64,000 bases of DNA from Bradyrhizobium diazoefficiens (GCF_016616235.1 NZ_CP067100.1:7127001-7191000); one strand, 5' to 3'. Shown: positions 31,190 to 40,399, counted from the stretch's first letter. A program made the numbers and translations. Notes: a model not told the origin generated them from the sequence alone.

Positions 31190-31202
31190 TTATATCATAT
31201 AA
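31190..31202. promoter_or_regulatory. TTAT-N5-ATAA inverted repeat, site 2 (pobA/TRAP promoter)
   Basis: TTAT-ATCAT-ATAA is preceded by ATAA, so the AT-rich block is longer than the core. It lies 66 bases upstream of pobA and 184 bases upstream of the TRAP binding-protein gene. Same core as sites at 23713 and 35146. Confidence 0.65.
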
Positions 31203-31386
31203 CGGTCTGGCAAAAAGGGACTGCTGGTCGCGCTGGCGGCGACAAATCCATGCAACATGGCTGACGTAGATGACGCGACAAGCTACGCGTCAGTTCCGGC
31301 TTGAACACGCCGGCCATCTAGATAACATGTTAACTAACGAGACAGGGCCAACGAAGCCCACCGTCGAAAAGAGGGAGAGACGCGTG

Positions 31387-32403
31387 ATGAGACAAGCCTG
31401 TCTGGCTTTGCTGCTGGCAGCAAGCGTGACGCCTGCGTACGCGCAGGACAAGACCTTCGACCTGAAGGTCTCGCACTGGGTGCCGGCGTCGCACCCATTG
31501 CAAAAGTCTCTCGAAGACTGGGTGACCGCGGTGAACAAGGATTCCGGCGGCACCATCACGGGCAAGGTGTTTCCGGCCCAGCAGCTCGGCAAGGCGTTCG
31601 ATCATTACGACATGGCGCGCGACGGCATTGCCGACGTCACCTATGTCAATCCCGGCTACCAGCCCGGCCGCTTCCCGATCGTCGGCGCCGGCGAACTGCC
31701 GTTCCTGATCTCGGATGCCAAGGGCGGCTCGATGGGGCTGGACGCCTGGTATCGCAAATATGCCGAGAAGGAGATGAAGGACGTCAAATACTGTCTCGCC
31801 TTCGTCCACTCGCCCTCCTCCTTCCACTCCCGCACCAAGAAGATCGTGATGCCGGAGGACGTGAAGGGCCTCAAGATCCGCCCGGCGCACGCCACCATGG
31901 CGAATTTCGTCACCTCGCTCGGCGGCACCAATGTGCAGTCGTCTGCGCCCGAAGTGCGCGACATCATCGAGCGCGGCGTCGCCGACGGCGTCACCTTCCC
32001 CTGGGGCTCGCTGGTGCTGTTCGGCATCGACAAGGTGACCAAGTACGACATGGAGGCGCCGCTCTACACCACGACGTTCGTGTTCGTCATGAACAAGGAC
32101 AAGTACAATGCGATGTCCGACAAGCAGAAGGCCGCGATCGACAAGAACTGCTCGACGGAAATGGCCGGAATCGTCGGCGAGCACTGGGGCAAGTTCGAGG
32201 ACGCCGGCATCGACAAGGTGAAGGCCGAGTCCGATCACGAGGTCTACAAGCTGACGGGCGAGCAGACCGCCGCCTGGAAGAAGGCGGCCGAGCCGCTGGT
32301 GAAGACCTGGAGTGACGGTGCCAAGAAGGCCGGCGCCGATCCGGACGCCGCGCTGGCGGATTTGAAGGCGTCGCTGAAGAAATACAACGCGCTGGCGGAG
32401 TAG
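31387..32403 (+). CDS. TRAP transporter solute-binding protein (DctP family), TarP-like
   Basis: This 338-residue periplasmic binding protein has a signal peptide of about 20 residues (MRQACLALLLAASVTPAYA) before QDKTFDLKVSHWVP. The family-typical FPAQQLGKAFDHYDMARDGIADV segment (about 60-82) and the ligand-Arg region GLKIRPAHATMANF (about 158-171) are present. ATG at 31387 is preceded by AGGGAGAGACGC. Together with the two following genes it forms a complete TRAP system. In R. palustris the TarPQM TRAP system next to cou genes imports p-coumarate and related aromatic acids, so aromatic acid uptake is the best inference. Confidence 0.88.
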   Translation: MRQACLALLLAASVTPAYAQDKTFDLKVSHWVPASHPLQKSLEDWVTAVNKDSGGTITGKVFPAQQLGKAFDHYDMARDGIADVTYVNPGYQPGRFPIVGAGELPFLISDAKGGSMGLDAWYRKYAEKEMKDVKYCLAFVHSPSSFHSRTKKIVMPEDVKGLKIRPAHATMANFVTSLGGTNVQSSAPEVRDIIERGVADGVTFPWGSLVLFGIDKVTKYDMEAPLYTTTFVFVMNKDKYNAMSDKQKAAIDKNCSTEMAGIVGEHWGKFEDAGIDKVKAESDHEVYKLTGEQTAAWKKAAEPLVKTWSDGAKKAGADPDAALADLKASLKKYNALAE

Positions 32404-32427
32404 CCTCAGCAGTGGCCGCGCACTCGC

Positions 32428-32565
32428 TGTACCTCTCCCGCTTGCGGGAGAGGTCGATCGCGAAGCGATCGGGTGAGGGCTCTCTCCTCTTGGGGGTTCT
32501 CGATTGTGGAAGCACCCTCTCCCCGACCCTTCCCCGCAAGCGGGGGAGGGAGCGCACCTTCCTCG
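32428..32565. repeat. GC-rich intergenic repeat with CTCTCCCGCTTGCGGGAGAG hairpins
   Basis: Contains ACCTCTCCCGCTTGCGGGAG-type and CGATCGCGAAGCGATCG hairpins and a second CCCCGCAAGCGGGG hairpin. The same building blocks form 40400-40560. It lies between the TRAP binding protein and its small permease and may reduce downstream transcription relative to the binding protein. Confidence 0.8.
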
Positions 32566-32616
32566 CGGACATTGCTCAACCCAGCTTCGCTGGATTTTGA
32601 TTAGGACTCCTCTCCC

Positions 32617-33126
32617 ATGAAGCGCGCCTGGATGGACCGCATCATCGACACGATCGAATGGATCGCGGCGGGCTTCGTCGGCATCGTCGCGCTCGACATC
32701 TTCCTATCGGTGCTGCTGCGCAACACGCTGAACTATTCGATCCCCGACAGTTTCGACATCGGCCGCATGCTGCTCGGCATCCTGATCTTCTGGGGCATCG
32801 CCGCGACCTCGTATCGCGGCACCCACATCACGGTCGACCTCGTCTGGGGCAATGTCGGGCCGCGCTACCAGCGCTGGATCGACGTGTTCGCAACGCTGGT
32901 GCTGCTGTTCGTCGTCACCGTGCAGACCTGGACGTTGTTCGACAAGGTGCGCGGCACCTACAACGACAATGTCCAGACCTTCGACATGCACATGCCGACC
33001 TGGCCGTTCTTCGCGGTTGCCTGGATCGGCGACGTCTCGGCCGTGCTGCTGATCGCGATCCGCACCTACCGGCTGATCTTCCATCCCGAAGACATGCACG
33101 ATCCCAAATTGAAGGCGACGGAGTGA
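32617..33126 (+). CDS. TRAP transporter small permease (DctQ family)
   Basis: This 169-residue protein has four membrane segments (about residues 10-32, 48-68, 90-112 and 125-148), the standard DctQ layout, with the conserved FWGIAATSYRGTHITVDLVW loop. It supports the large permease in forming the transporter. The ATG at 32617 has AGGA about 10 bases upstream. The large subunit starts 2 bases after its stop codon. Confidence 0.87.
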   Translation: MKRAWMDRIIDTIEWIAAGFVGIVALDIFLSVLLRNTLNYSIPDSFDIGRMLLGILIFWGIAATSYRGTHITVDLVWGNVGPRYQRWIDVFATLVLLFVVTVQTWTLFDKVRGTYNDNVQTFDMHMPTWPFFAVAWIGDVSAVLLIAIRTYRLIFHPEDMHDPKLKATE

Positions 33127-33128
33127 TC

Positions 33129-34448
33129 ATGAGCACCGATGCCGTCGCCTTAATCGGCTTCGTTTCCTTATTCGTCTTGATGCTGCTGCGCGTGCCGGTC
33201 GGCATGGCCATGGGCCTCGTCGGCGTGTCCGGCTTCGCCTATCTCGTCAACGGGACGGCGGCGCTGAAGCTGGTCGGCCAGACCTCGATGCGTACGGTCA
33301 CCGACTACACCTTCGGCGTGATCCCGATGTTCCTGCTGATGGGCTCCTTCGTCAGCCATTCCGGCATGAGCCGCGAGCTATTCCGCGCCGCCAACGGCTT
33401 TGTCGGGCATTTGCGCGGAGGGCTCGGCATAGCTACCGTCGGCGCCTGCGGCGGCTTTGCCGCGATCTGCGGCTCTTCCGTCGCGACCGCCGCGACCTTC
33501 TCCGCGGTCGCCTATCCCGAGATGCGCCGCTTCGGCTATCCGCAGTCGTTCGCGACCGGCGTGATCGCGGCCGGCGGCACGCTGGGCGCGATGCTGCCGC
33601 CCTCCACCGTGCTTGCGGTCTACGGCATCATCACCGAGCAGGACATCGGCAAGCTCTTCATCGCCGGCATCATCCCGGGCCTGCTGGCGATGAGCATGTA
33701 CATGATCACGATCTTCCTGATCGGCTATTTCCGCCCCGACTTCCTGCCCAAGGGCAAGGTGCTGCCGTGGCGCGAGCGCTTTGCCGGATTGAAGGAGATT
33801 TGGGCGCCGGTGCTGCTGTTCGTGTTCGTGATCGGCGGCCTCTACGGCCTGCCCTTCCTGCCGCGCTTCACCCCGACCGAAGCCGGCGGCGTCGGCGCCG
33901 CCGGCGCGTTCATCATCGGCGTCGTCACCGGGCGGCTCGATCGCGAAAAGGTGCTGGCGTCGCTGCTGCAGGCGACGCGCACTGCGGCTGCGGTGTTCAC
34001 CGTGCTGATCGGCGCACTGATCTTCGGCTATTTCCTCACGGTGACGCAGACGCCGCAGAAGGTGACGGAATTTTTGACCGGTCTCGGCCTCGGCCCCTAC
34101 GGCGTGCTGGCGCTGATCATGGTGATGTATCTCGTGCTCGGCTGCCTGATGGACGCCATGGCGATGATCATCCTGACCGTGCCGATCATCTTCCCCGTCA
34201 TCACGCATCTCGGCTTCGACCCGATCTGGTTCGGCGTCATCATCGTGATGACGGTCGAGCTCGGCCTGATCCACCCGCCTGTGGGCATGAACGTCTTCGT
34301 CATCAAGAGTGTGGTGAAGGACGTCTCCTTCTCCACCATCTTCAAGGGCGTGATCCCGTTCGTGGCGACCGACCTCGTGCGCCTCATCATCCTGATCGCC
34401 TTCCCGCTGCTGGCGACCTGGCTGCCGACACGGATGATGGCGCATTGA
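33129..34448 (+). CDS. TRAP transporter large permease (DctM family)
   Basis: This 439-residue protein has 11-12 predicted membrane segments. Family hallmarks include VPVGMAMGLVGVSGFAYL, the FVSHSGMSRELFRAANGFVGHLRGGL segment (read in two parts), GSSVATAATFSAVAYPEM and TEAGGVGAAGAFIIG. It is the sodium/proton-coupled translocation subunit. The ATG at 33129 follows the DctQ stop by 2 bases; upstream in-frame codons overlap dctQ and are rejected. A DUF3237 gene follows 11 bases downstream, probably in the same transcript. Confidence 0.9.
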   Translation: MSTDAVALIGFVSLFVLMLLRVPVGMAMGLVGVSGFAYLVNGTAALKLVGQTSMRTVTDYTFGVIPMFLLMGSFVSHSGMSRELFRAANGFVGHLRGGLGIATVGACGGFAAICGSSVATAATFSAVAYPEMRRFGYPQSFATGVIAAGGTLGAMLPPSTVLAVYGIITEQDIGKLFIAGIIPGLLAMSMYMITIFLIGYFRPDFLPKGKVLPWRERFAGLKEIWAPVLLFVFVIGGLYGLPFLPRFTPTEAGGVGAAGAFIIGVVTGRLDREKVLASLLQATRTAAAVFTVLIGALIFGYFLTVTQTPQKVTEFLTGLGLGPYGVLALIMVMYLVLGCLMDAMAMIILTVPIIFPVITHLGFDPIWFGVIIVMTVELGLIHPPVGMNVFVIKSVVKDVSFSTIFKGVIPFVATDLVRLIILIAFPLLATWLPTRMMAH

Positions 34449-34459
34449 GAGGTGAAGCG

Positions 34460-34921
34460 ATGACCACACCTGCCCTCGAAACCAAATACGTCCTCACCAT
34501 CACCGCCCGCATCGGCGACGTCATCACCGCCGGCGAGACCGGCATCGGCGTTCGCCGCATCATTCCGATCATCGGCGGCGAGGTGATGGGCGCGATCACC
34601 GGAAAAGTGCTGCCGTTCGGCGCCGACTTCCAGACCATACGTCCCAACGAGCTGATCGATCTCGAAGCCAGATACGCCTTCGAAACCGACGACGGCGCGA
34701 CCGTCTATGTCGAGAACAAGGGCATGCGCTTCGGCCCCGTGGAGCTCTTGCACAAGCTCAAGCGCGGCGAGCCGGTCAATCCGAAGCTGATCTATTTCCG
34801 CACCGTCCCGAAATTCGAGACGGGGCACGGGAAGTACCGCTGGCTGATGGAGCACATTTTCATCGGTTCGGCGGCGCGGCATGCCGATCGCGTGGTGATC
34901 GACGTGCATCAGGTGATGTGA
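34460..34921 (+). CDS. DUF3237/UPF0311 protein in the TRAP operon
   Basis: This 153-residue soluble protein of the DUF3237 family is predicted to be an all-beta barrel. Conserved blocks seen are RRIIPIIGGEVMG (about 33-45), LPFGADFQTIRPNELIDLEARYAFETDDG split over about 52-80, and FRTVPKFETG with the WLMEHIFIG end. No catalytic function is established for the family. No signal peptide is visible. Its ATG lies 11 bases after the large permease gene, so it is likely cotranscribed and may bind or process the imported aromatic acid. That is inference from gene order. Confidence 0.82.
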   Translation: MTTPALETKYVLTITARIGDVITAGETGIGVRRIIPIIGGEVMGAITGKVLPFGADFQTIRPNELIDLEARYAFETDDGATVYVENKGMRFGPVELLHKLKRGEPVNPKLIYFRTVPKFETGHGKYRWLMEHIFIGSAARHADRVVIDVHQVM

Positions 34922-34934
34922 GGCCGACATAGGC

Positions 34935-35085
34935 ACAGCGAACCTCATGGTCGTGCCTGCGAACGCCGGGGCCCATACCGCGGAATCTACCGATTGCCGA
35001 GGGTCGGAGTACCGAACGATGCGTCTTCGCCAAACCACAGCCTGGGGTTATGGATTCCTGCGTTCGCCGGGACGACATCGAATTT
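34935..35085. repeat. Intergenic repeat, family C
   Basis: An approximately 150-base stretch has long-range complementarity (GTCGTGCCTGCGAACGCCGG at the left against CCTGCGTTCGCCGGGACGAC at the right), giving one large stem. No second full copy was noticed in the window, but the style (paired CGCGAACGC and GCGTTCGC ends) matches other Bradyrhizobium-type intergenic repeats. Confidence 0.6.
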
Positions 35086-35144
35086 GGAGAGCCGCCTTGC
35101 CCACCCGGCTGGCGCCTACCCCCATCTTGACTCCCCCAGAATTC

Positions 35145-35159
35145 GTTATACAACATAAC
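35145..35159. promoter_or_regulatory. GTTAT-N5-ATAAC inverted repeat, site 3 (crotonase/CoA-ligase promoter)
   Basis: GTTAT-ACAAC-ATAAC is the most symmetric of the three shared sites. It ends 19 bases before the crotonase start, overlapping where RNA polymerase would bind or begin. This fits repression by the MarR protein encoded at 23122. Confidence 0.7.
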
Positions 35160-35178
35160 TATTCTGACAAGGACGCAA

Positions 35179-35988
35179 ATGACACAGGGAAACGCCGAGA
35201 CCGCTGACGCCGGCGCCGCCGGGCTTTTGAGAATCGAGCGCGCCGACCGGGTTCTGACCGTGGGTCTGAACCGGCCGGCCAAGCGCAATGCGCTCAACGA
35301 CGGCATCATCCTGGAAATCGGCGAATGTTTCGCGTCCCTCCCCGAGGACATCGGCGCGGTCGTCATCCACGGCATCGGCGATCATTTCTCCTCCGGGCTC
35401 GATCTCTCCGAACTCCAGGACCACGACGCCACCGGCGGCCTTCTGCACTCGCAAATGTGGCACCGCGTGTTCGACCGCATCCAGTACAGCCGCGTGCCCG
35501 TGATCGCCGCACTGAAGGGCGCCGTGATCGGCGGCGGGCTGGAACTCGCCTGCGCCGCGCATATCCGCGTCGCCGAGCCATCGACCTATTTCGCGCTGCC
35601 GGAGGGGCAGCGCGGCATCTTCGTCGGCGGCGGCGGCTCGGTGCGGCTGCCGCGGCTGATCGGCGTCGCACGCATGATGGACATGATGCTGACGGGCCGC
35701 GTCTATAGCGCAACCGAAGGCGCCTCGTACGGCTTTGCGCAATATCTGACGGAGGCCAGCAACGGGCTCGGCAAGGCGCTGGAGCTTGCCACCAAGATCG
35801 CCTCCAACGCGCCGCTGACGAATTTCGCCGTGCTCCAGGCGCTGCCGATGATCGCGGAGGCCAATCCGCAGACCGGCCTGCTGATGGAGTCGCTGATGGC
35901 CACGGTCGCGCAGAGCGACAAGGAGGCCAAGCGCAGGATCCGCGAATTCCTCGAGCACAAGACCGCCAAGGTAAAGCCGAAGCCATGA
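35179..35988 (+). CDS. Crotonase-family hydroxycinnamoyl-CoA hydratase (possible hydratase-lyase)
   Basis: This 269-residue crotonase has the core LNRPAKRNALND (about 33-44), first oxyanion residue in FSSGLDLSEL (about 72-81), second in ALKGAVIGGGLELACAAH (about 110-127) and an acidic residue in FALPEGQRGIFVGGGG (about 137-152). It begins the catabolic operon behind operator site 3, and its stop overlaps the start of the feruloyl-CoA-synthase-type ligase. The predicted step is water addition to p-coumaroyl/feruloyl-CoA, followed either by retro-aldol cleavage or by SDR oxidation. It is not a close copy of the Pseudomonas Ech/HCHL as far as I can recall that sequence, so the lyase half is uncertain. 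Confidence 0.82.
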   Translation: MTQGNAETADAGAAGLLRIERADRVLTVGLNRPAKRNALNDGIILEIGECFASLPEDIGAVVIHGIGDHFSSGLDLSELQDHDATGGLLHSQMWHRVFDRIQYSRVPVIAALKGAVIGGGLELACAAHIRVAEPSTYFALPEGQRGIFVGGGGSVRLPRLIGVARMMDMMLTGRVYSATEGASYGFAQYLTEASNGLGKALELATKIASNAPLTNFAVLQALPMIAEANPQTGLLMESLMATVAQSDKEAKRRIREFLEHKTAKVKPKP

Positions 35989-37871
35989 GCGCGCAGCCGT
36001 CCTCTTCTTCCAGCATGGAGCGCGGCGCGAGCACTTTCCCGCTGCGGCCCATCTCGTTCGGCGACCCCGTGGTCAAGATCGAGCGGCGCGACGACGGCAC
36101 GATTTACCTCAGGCCAAAACAGCCGCTGGGCGATTATCCCGCCCGCATCACCGACCGCCTGCACCACTGGGCGGCGACGACGCCGGACCGCGTCTTCATG
36201 GCCGAGCGCGACGGCGGCCGCGACTGGCGCAAGATCACCTATGCCGAGCTGCTCACCGCGAGCCGGCACATTGCCTCCGCACTGATCCACCGCGGCCTGT
36301 CGGCGGAGCGGCCGGTCGTGATCCTCTCCGGCAATTCGATCGACCACGCGTTGCTCGCCTTCGGCGCGTTCTATGCCGGCGTTCCGTTCTGCCCGGTGTC
36401 GCCGGCCTATTCGCTGGTGTCGAAGGATTACAGCAAGCTGTCTTATCTGATGAAGCTGCTGACGCCCGGCCTCGTCTTCGCCGAGGACGCCGGCAAGTTC
36501 GCAGACGCGCTCGCCGCCAACGTGTCGCTCGGCACCGAGATCGCCGCGTCCTATGGCAGCGTCCCGGGACGCGACGTCACCTTGCTCGCCGACCTCATGG
36601 CGGCGCCGATCCGCGGCGATCTCGACGCGGTGCACGGCAGGATCGGTCCTGATACCATCGCAAAATTCCTGCTGACGTCGGGCTCGACCGGCAATCCCAA
36701 GGCGGTCATCAACACCCAGCGCATGCTCTGCGCCAACCAGGTCATGCTGCGCGAGACGCTCGCCTTCCTCAAGGACGAGCCGCCGGTCATCGTCGACTGG
36801 CTGCCGTGGAATCACACCTTTGGCGGCAACCACAATATCGGGCTGACGCTCTACAATGGCGGCTCGATGTATCTGGACGCCGGCAAGCCGGTGCCCGGCG
36901 GCATCGAGGAGACCGTGCGCAATCTCCAGGAGATTTCGCCGACGGTCTATTTCAACGTGCCCAAGGGCTATGAATCGCTGCTGCCCTATTTGCGTGACGA
37001 CCAGGGCCTGCGCGCAAGGTTCTTCGACCGCCTGCACGCGATGTTCTTCTCGGGCGCGGCGCTCTCGCCGTTCGTCTGGAACAGCCTCGACGAGCTTGCG
37101 GTGAAGGAAAAAGGCTATCGCGTGCCGATGCTGACCGGTCTTGGCGCAACCGAGACCGCGCCGTTCTTCATGTCGGTCAATCCGCGCACCAGCCGTTCCG
37201 GCCATGTCGGGCTTCCGGTCTCGGGCAACGATGCCAAGCTGGTGCCGAATAACGGCAAGCTGGAGGTGCGCTGCAAGGGGCCGAACGTGATGCCGGGCTA
37301 CTGGCGCCAGGGCGACATCACCGCAAAATCCTTTGACGAAGAAGGTTTCTACAAGCTCGGCGATGCCCTCAAGCCGGTCGACCCCGACGATCTCAACGCC
37401 GGCTTCGACTTCGACGGCCGCATCGGTGAGGATTTCAAGCTCGCCAGCGGCACCTGGGTCAGCGTCGGCCCGCTGCGTGCGCGCCTCATAGCGGCCTGCG
37501 CGCCGCTGGTGCGCGACGTCGTCATCGCCGGCATCAACCGCGACGAGATCTCCGCGCTGGTCGTGCTCGACCTCGACGGCTGCCGGTTGGTCAACCCGAC
37601 GCTGCCGGCCGACGATCTCGTCGTCGCGACGCGCGACCGCCTGGTGCGCGAGGCGTTCCGCGAGCGTCTGACCCGCTTTCTCAGCCAAGCCACGGGATCC
37701 TCGACCCGGATCACGCGCGCGATCCTGCTGGATACGCCGCTCTCGATCGACAAGGGCGAGGTCACCGACAAGGGCTCGATCAACCAGCGCGCGGTGCTGG
37801 AGCATCGCAACGAGTTGATCGAGGAGCTCTACGCTGCCCATCCATCGGACCGTGTGATATCGGTCGGCTAG
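35985..37871 (+). CDS. Feruloyl-CoA synthase-type hydroxycinnamate-CoA ligase
   Basis: This 628-residue ANL-superfamily ligase is of the long feruloyl-CoA synthase type, not the shorter plant-like 4CL type. Visible motifs are the P-loop [13 protein letters not shown] (about 227-239), [14 protein letters not shown] (about 266-279), [11 protein letters not shown] (about 382-392), YKLGD in place of the usual TGD (about 452-456) and the catalytic Lys in [14 protein letters not shown] (about 588-601). It activates p-coumarate, ferulate or caffeate to CoA esters. Its ATG overlaps the crotonase stop (ATGA). The pair corresponds to couA/couB-type genes of R. palustris. Confidence 0.87.
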   Translation: MSAQPSSSSSMERGASTFPLRPISFGDPVVKIERRDDGTIYLRPKQPLGDYPARITDRLHHWAATTPDRVFMAERDGGRDWRKITYAELLTASRHIASALIHRGLSAERPVVILSGNSIDHALLAFGAFYAGVPFCPVSPAYSLVSKDYSKLSYLMKLLTPGLVFAEDAGKFADALAANVSLGTEIAASYGSVPGRDVTLLADLMAAPIRGDLDAVHGRIGPDTIAKFLLTSGSTGNPKAVINTQRMLCANQVMLRETLAFLKDEPPVIVDWLPWNHTFGGNHNIGLTLYNGGSMYLDAGKPVPGGIEETVRNLQEISPTVYFNVPKGYESLLPYLRDDQGLRARFFDRLHAMFFSGAALSPFVWNSLDELAVKEKGYRVPMLTGLGATETAPFFMSVNPRTSRSGHVGLPVSGNDAKLVPNNGKLEVRCKGPNVMPGYWRQGDITAKSFDEEGFYKLGDALKPVDPDDLNAGFDFDGRIGEDFKLASGTWVSVGPLRARLIAACAPLVRDVVIAGINRDEISALVVLDLDGCRLVNPTLPADDLVVATRDRLVREAFRERLTRFLSQATGSSTRITRAILLDTPLSIDKGEVTDKGSINQRAVLEHRNELIEELYAAHPSDRVISVG

Positions 37872-37896
37872 AAAATCATCGTCACAGGAGAACGCC

Positions 37897-38658
37897 ATGT
37901 TGTTGAAGGATCAGGCAGCCATCGTCACCGGCGGCGCATCGGGCCTTGGCGCCGCCACCGCACGAAAGCTGGCGGCGCAGGGCGCGAAGGTCGCGGTGTG
38001 CGATCTCAATGCCAAGCTCGCGGAGACTGTCGCCGCCGAGATCAAGGGCGTCGCCGTGACCTGCGACGTTTCCGATGCCGCCGCGGCTGAAGCCGCGATC
38101 GCGCAGGCGACCAAGGCCCATGGCCCGGCGCGCGTGCTGGTCAACTGCGCCGGCATCGGCGTTGCCAAACGTGTCGTCGGGCGCGACGGCCCGATGGCGC
38201 TCGCCGATTTCGACAAGGTGATCAAGGTCAATTTGATCGGCACCTTCAACATGCTGCGCCTCGCCGCAACCGAGATGTCCAAGCTCGAGCCTCAGGCGAG
38301 CGGCGAGCGCGGCGTCATCATCAACACCGCCTCGGTCGCGGCTTATGACGGCCAGATCGGCCAGTCGGCCTATTCGGCGTCCAAGGGCGGCATTGTCGGC
38401 ATGACCTTGCCGATCGCGCGCGAGCTGGCGCAATTCGGCGTCCGCGTGCTGACCATCGCGCCCGGGCTGTTCCTGACGCCCCTGCTCGCCAATTTGCCGC
38501 AGGAAGCGCAGGACTCGCTCGCCGCTGCGATCCCGTTCCCGCGCCGGCTCGGCCACGCCGACGAGTTCGCCGCGCTCGCGCTGCACATGGTGGAGAATTC
38601 CTACCTGAACGGCGAAGTGGTGCGCCTCGACGGCTCGCTGCGCATGGCGCCGAAGTAA
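37897..38658 (+). CDS. SDR dehydrogenase (17-beta-HSD type 10 / 3-hydroxyacyl-CoA dehydrogenase-like)
   Basis: This 253-residue short-chain dehydrogenase has the cofactor motif [21 protein letters not shown] split over about residues 10-30, [13 protein letters not shown] (about 84-96), catalytic Ser in [14 protein letters not shown] (about 147-160) and the YSASK Tyr/Lys (about 163-167). The N-terminal [17 protein letters not shown] and the [18 protein letters not shown] end resemble HSD17B10-type 3-hydroxyacyl-CoA dehydrogenases. It would oxidise a 3-hydroxy-arylpropanoyl-CoA, which supports a beta-oxidative side-chain route. SD AGGAG is 6 bases before the ATG, 25 bases after the ligase gene. 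Confidence 0.85.
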   Translation: MLLKDQAAIVTGGASGLGAATARKLAAQGAKVAVCDLNAKLAETVAAEIKGVAVTCDVSDAAAAEAAIAQATKAHGPARVLVNCAGIGVAKRVVGRDGPMALADFDKVIKVNLIGTFNMLRLAATEMSKLEPQASGERGVIINTASVAAYDGQIGQSAYSASKGGIVGMTLPIARELAQFGVRVLTIAPGLFLTPLLANLPQEAQDSLAAAIPFPRRLGHADEFAALALHMVENSYLNGEVVRLDGSLRMAPK

Positions 38659-38668
38659 GGCGAAACGC

Positions 38669-39088
38669 ATGTTCGTGAACCGGCGCGACGTCCAGATCCA
38701 GTGGGGCGACTGCGATCCCGCCAACATCGTCTATTATCCGCGCTATTTCGCGATGTTCGACGATTCGACCTCGACCCTGTTCGAGGTCGCCGGCTTCTCC
38801 AAGCAGGACCTGGTCCGCAAATACGGCCTCGTCGGCATCCCCATGGTCGACACGCGGGCCAAGTTCTACATCCCCTCGACCTACGGCGACTGGGTCACCA
38901 TCGAAACCAGGATCGAGAGCATCAAGCGCTCGAGCTTCGAGGTGAAGCACAACGTCTACAAGGGCGAGTCGCTGGCGCTCGAAGGGTTCGAGACGCGCGT
39001 CCTCGTCGGCCGCGATCCTGACAACCCCGACAAGCTGAAATCGGCGCCGTTCCCGGCGGAAATGGTCGCCAAATTCACGGGAAGCTAG
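38669..39088 (+). CDS. 4-hydroxybenzoyl-CoA-type thioesterase
   Basis: This 139-residue hotdog protein of the 4HBT (Pseudomonas-type) subgroup carries the active-site segment WGDCDPANIVYYPRYF (about residues 13-28), whose Asp is the known catalytic residue in that enzyme class. It would release 4-hydroxybenzoate or vanillate from the CoA thioester, making substrate for PobA. It follows the SDR by 10 bases in the same operon. Together with the SDR it points to thioester-level chain shortening instead of an aldehyde intermediate. Confidence 0.86.
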   Translation: MFVNRRDVQIQWGDCDPANIVYYPRYFAMFDDSTSTLFEVAGFSKQDLVRKYGLVGIPMVDTRAKFYIPSTYGDWVTIETRIESIKRSSFEVKHNVYKGESLALEGFETRVLVGRDPDNPDKLKSAPFPAEMVAKFTGS

Positions 39089-39108
39089 ATCGCCGCATCA
39101 CCAAAAGA

Positions 39109-39127
39109 GGGGGCTGAATTACCCCCC
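39109..39127 (+). promoter_or_regulatory. Weak hairpin between thioesterase and binding-protein genes
   Basis: A GGGGG ... CCCCC stem with an 8-base loop lies in the 78-base gap and is followed by GATTTCTGCTTTC. It is too short of U residues for a confident terminator and may be an attenuator or mRNA-processing stem that sets the binding protein's expression level. Confidence 0.35.
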
Positions 39128-39166
39128 GATTTCTGCTTTCAAGGAAACACGTCAAGGGAGGACTGA

Positions 39167-40318
39167 ATGAAACGCTTTTGCCTGACCGCCGCCATCACCG
39201 CGGCGACACTTGCCCTGCCGGCACTTCCTGCGCTGGCCCAGACCGCCGAAATCACCATCGGCATCACCACCACCACGACCGGCCCGGGCGCAGCGCTCGG
39301 CATTCCCGAGCGCAACGCGCTGGAATTCGTGCCCAAAGAGATCGGCGGCGTGCCGCTGAAGGTGATCGTGCTCGACGACGGCGGCGATCCCACCACTGCG
39401 ACTACCAACGCCCGCCGCTTCGTGACCGAATCCAAGGCCGACATCATCATGGGCTCGGCGCTGACGCCGCCGACCATCGCGGTCTCCAATGTCGCCAACG
39501 AAGCCGGCATTCCGCATTTCGGCCTCGCGCCGTTCCCGATCACGCCGGAACGGATGAAGTGGTCGGTCGCGATGCCGCAGCCGATACCTATCGTGGGCAA
39601 GGTGCTGTACGACCACATGAAGTCGAAGGGCGTGAAGACCCTCGGCTATATCGGCTATTCCGACTCCTATGGCGACCTCTGGTTCAACGATCTGAAGGCG
39701 CAGGCCGTGCCGATGGGCATGACCATTGTCGACGAGGAGCGCTTCGCCCGCCCCGACACCTCGGTAACCGGACAGGTGCTCAAGCTTGTCGCCGCCAATC
39801 CCGACGCGATCCTGGTCGGCGCCTCCGGCACCGCGGCCGCGCTGCCGCAGACCGAGCTGCGCGAGCGCGGCTATCAGGGCCTGATCTACCAGACCCACGG
39901 CGCCGCCAGCATGGACTTCATCCGCATCGCCGGCAAAGCGGCGGAAGGCGTGCTGATGGCCTCCGGCCCCGTCATGGACCCCGAGGACCAGCCGGATGAA
40001 GCCGCCACCAAGAAGCCGGGCCTCGCGCTGAACTCGGCCTATGAGGCCAAGTACGGCCCGAACAGCCGCAGCCAGTTCGCCGGCCATTCTTACGATGCGT
40101 TCGAGCTCTTGAAGCGCGTCATCCCGGTGGCGTTGAAGACGGCCAAGCCCGGCACGCCGGAATTCCGCGAAGCGATCCGCCAGGCGCTGCTGTCGGAAAA
40201 GGAGATGGCGGCAAGCCAGGGCGTCTATAACTTCACCGAAAAGGACCGCTACGGCGTTGACGAGCGCGCCCGCATCCTGCTCACGGTGAAGAACGGCAAG
40301 TACTCGCTGGTGCGGTGA
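39167..40318 (+). CDS. Aromatic-acid ABC transporter substrate-binding protein, CouP-like
   Basis: This 383-residue periplasmic binding protein (Peripla_BP_6) has a clear signal peptide (about 24 residues, MKRFCLTAAITAATLALPAL... ending PALA) before QTAEITIGITTTTTGPGAALG. SQFAGHSYDAFELLKRV near residue 305 is a family-typical segment. GGGAGGACTGA precedes the ATG. It lies at the end of the catabolic operon and is the only binding protein for the fused-permease ABC system at 23832-27374, about 12 kb away. The equivalent R. palustris CouP binds hydroxycinnamates. It is quite different from the four paralogues at 13713-19176. Confidence 0.88.
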   Translation: MKRFCLTAAITAATLALPALPALAQTAEITIGITTTTTGPGAALGIPERNALEFVPKEIGGVPLKVIVLDDGGDPTTATTNARRFVTESKADIIMGSALTPPTIAVSNVANEAGIPHFGLAPFPITPERMKWSVAMPQPIPIVGKVLYDHMKSKGVKTLGYIGYSDSYGDLWFNDLKAQAVPMGMTIVDEERFARPDTSVTGQVLKLVAANPDAILVGASGTAAALPQTELRERGYQGLIYQTHGAASMDFIRIAGKAAEGVLMASGPVMDPEDQPDEAATKKPGLALNSAYEAKYGPNSRSQFAGHSYDAFELLKRVIPVALKTAKPGTPEFREAIRQALLSEKEMAASQGVYNFTEKDRYGVDERARILLTVKNGKYSLVR

Positions 40319-40343
40319 GAGCTGCGAGCAGTTTGAGACGACG

Positions 40344-40371
40344 AGAGCCGGCCCATGGGGCCGGCTCTTTT
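40344..40371 (+). terminator. Rho-independent terminator after the CouP-like gene
   Basis: An 11-bp perfect stem AGAGCCGGCCC / GGGCCGGCTCT with a 3-base loop is followed by TTTTGTT, 25 bases after the stop. It closes the aromatic operon. Confidence 0.93.
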
Positions 40372-40399
40372 GTTCTTGGGTTGAGATCGCAGCCCGAAT

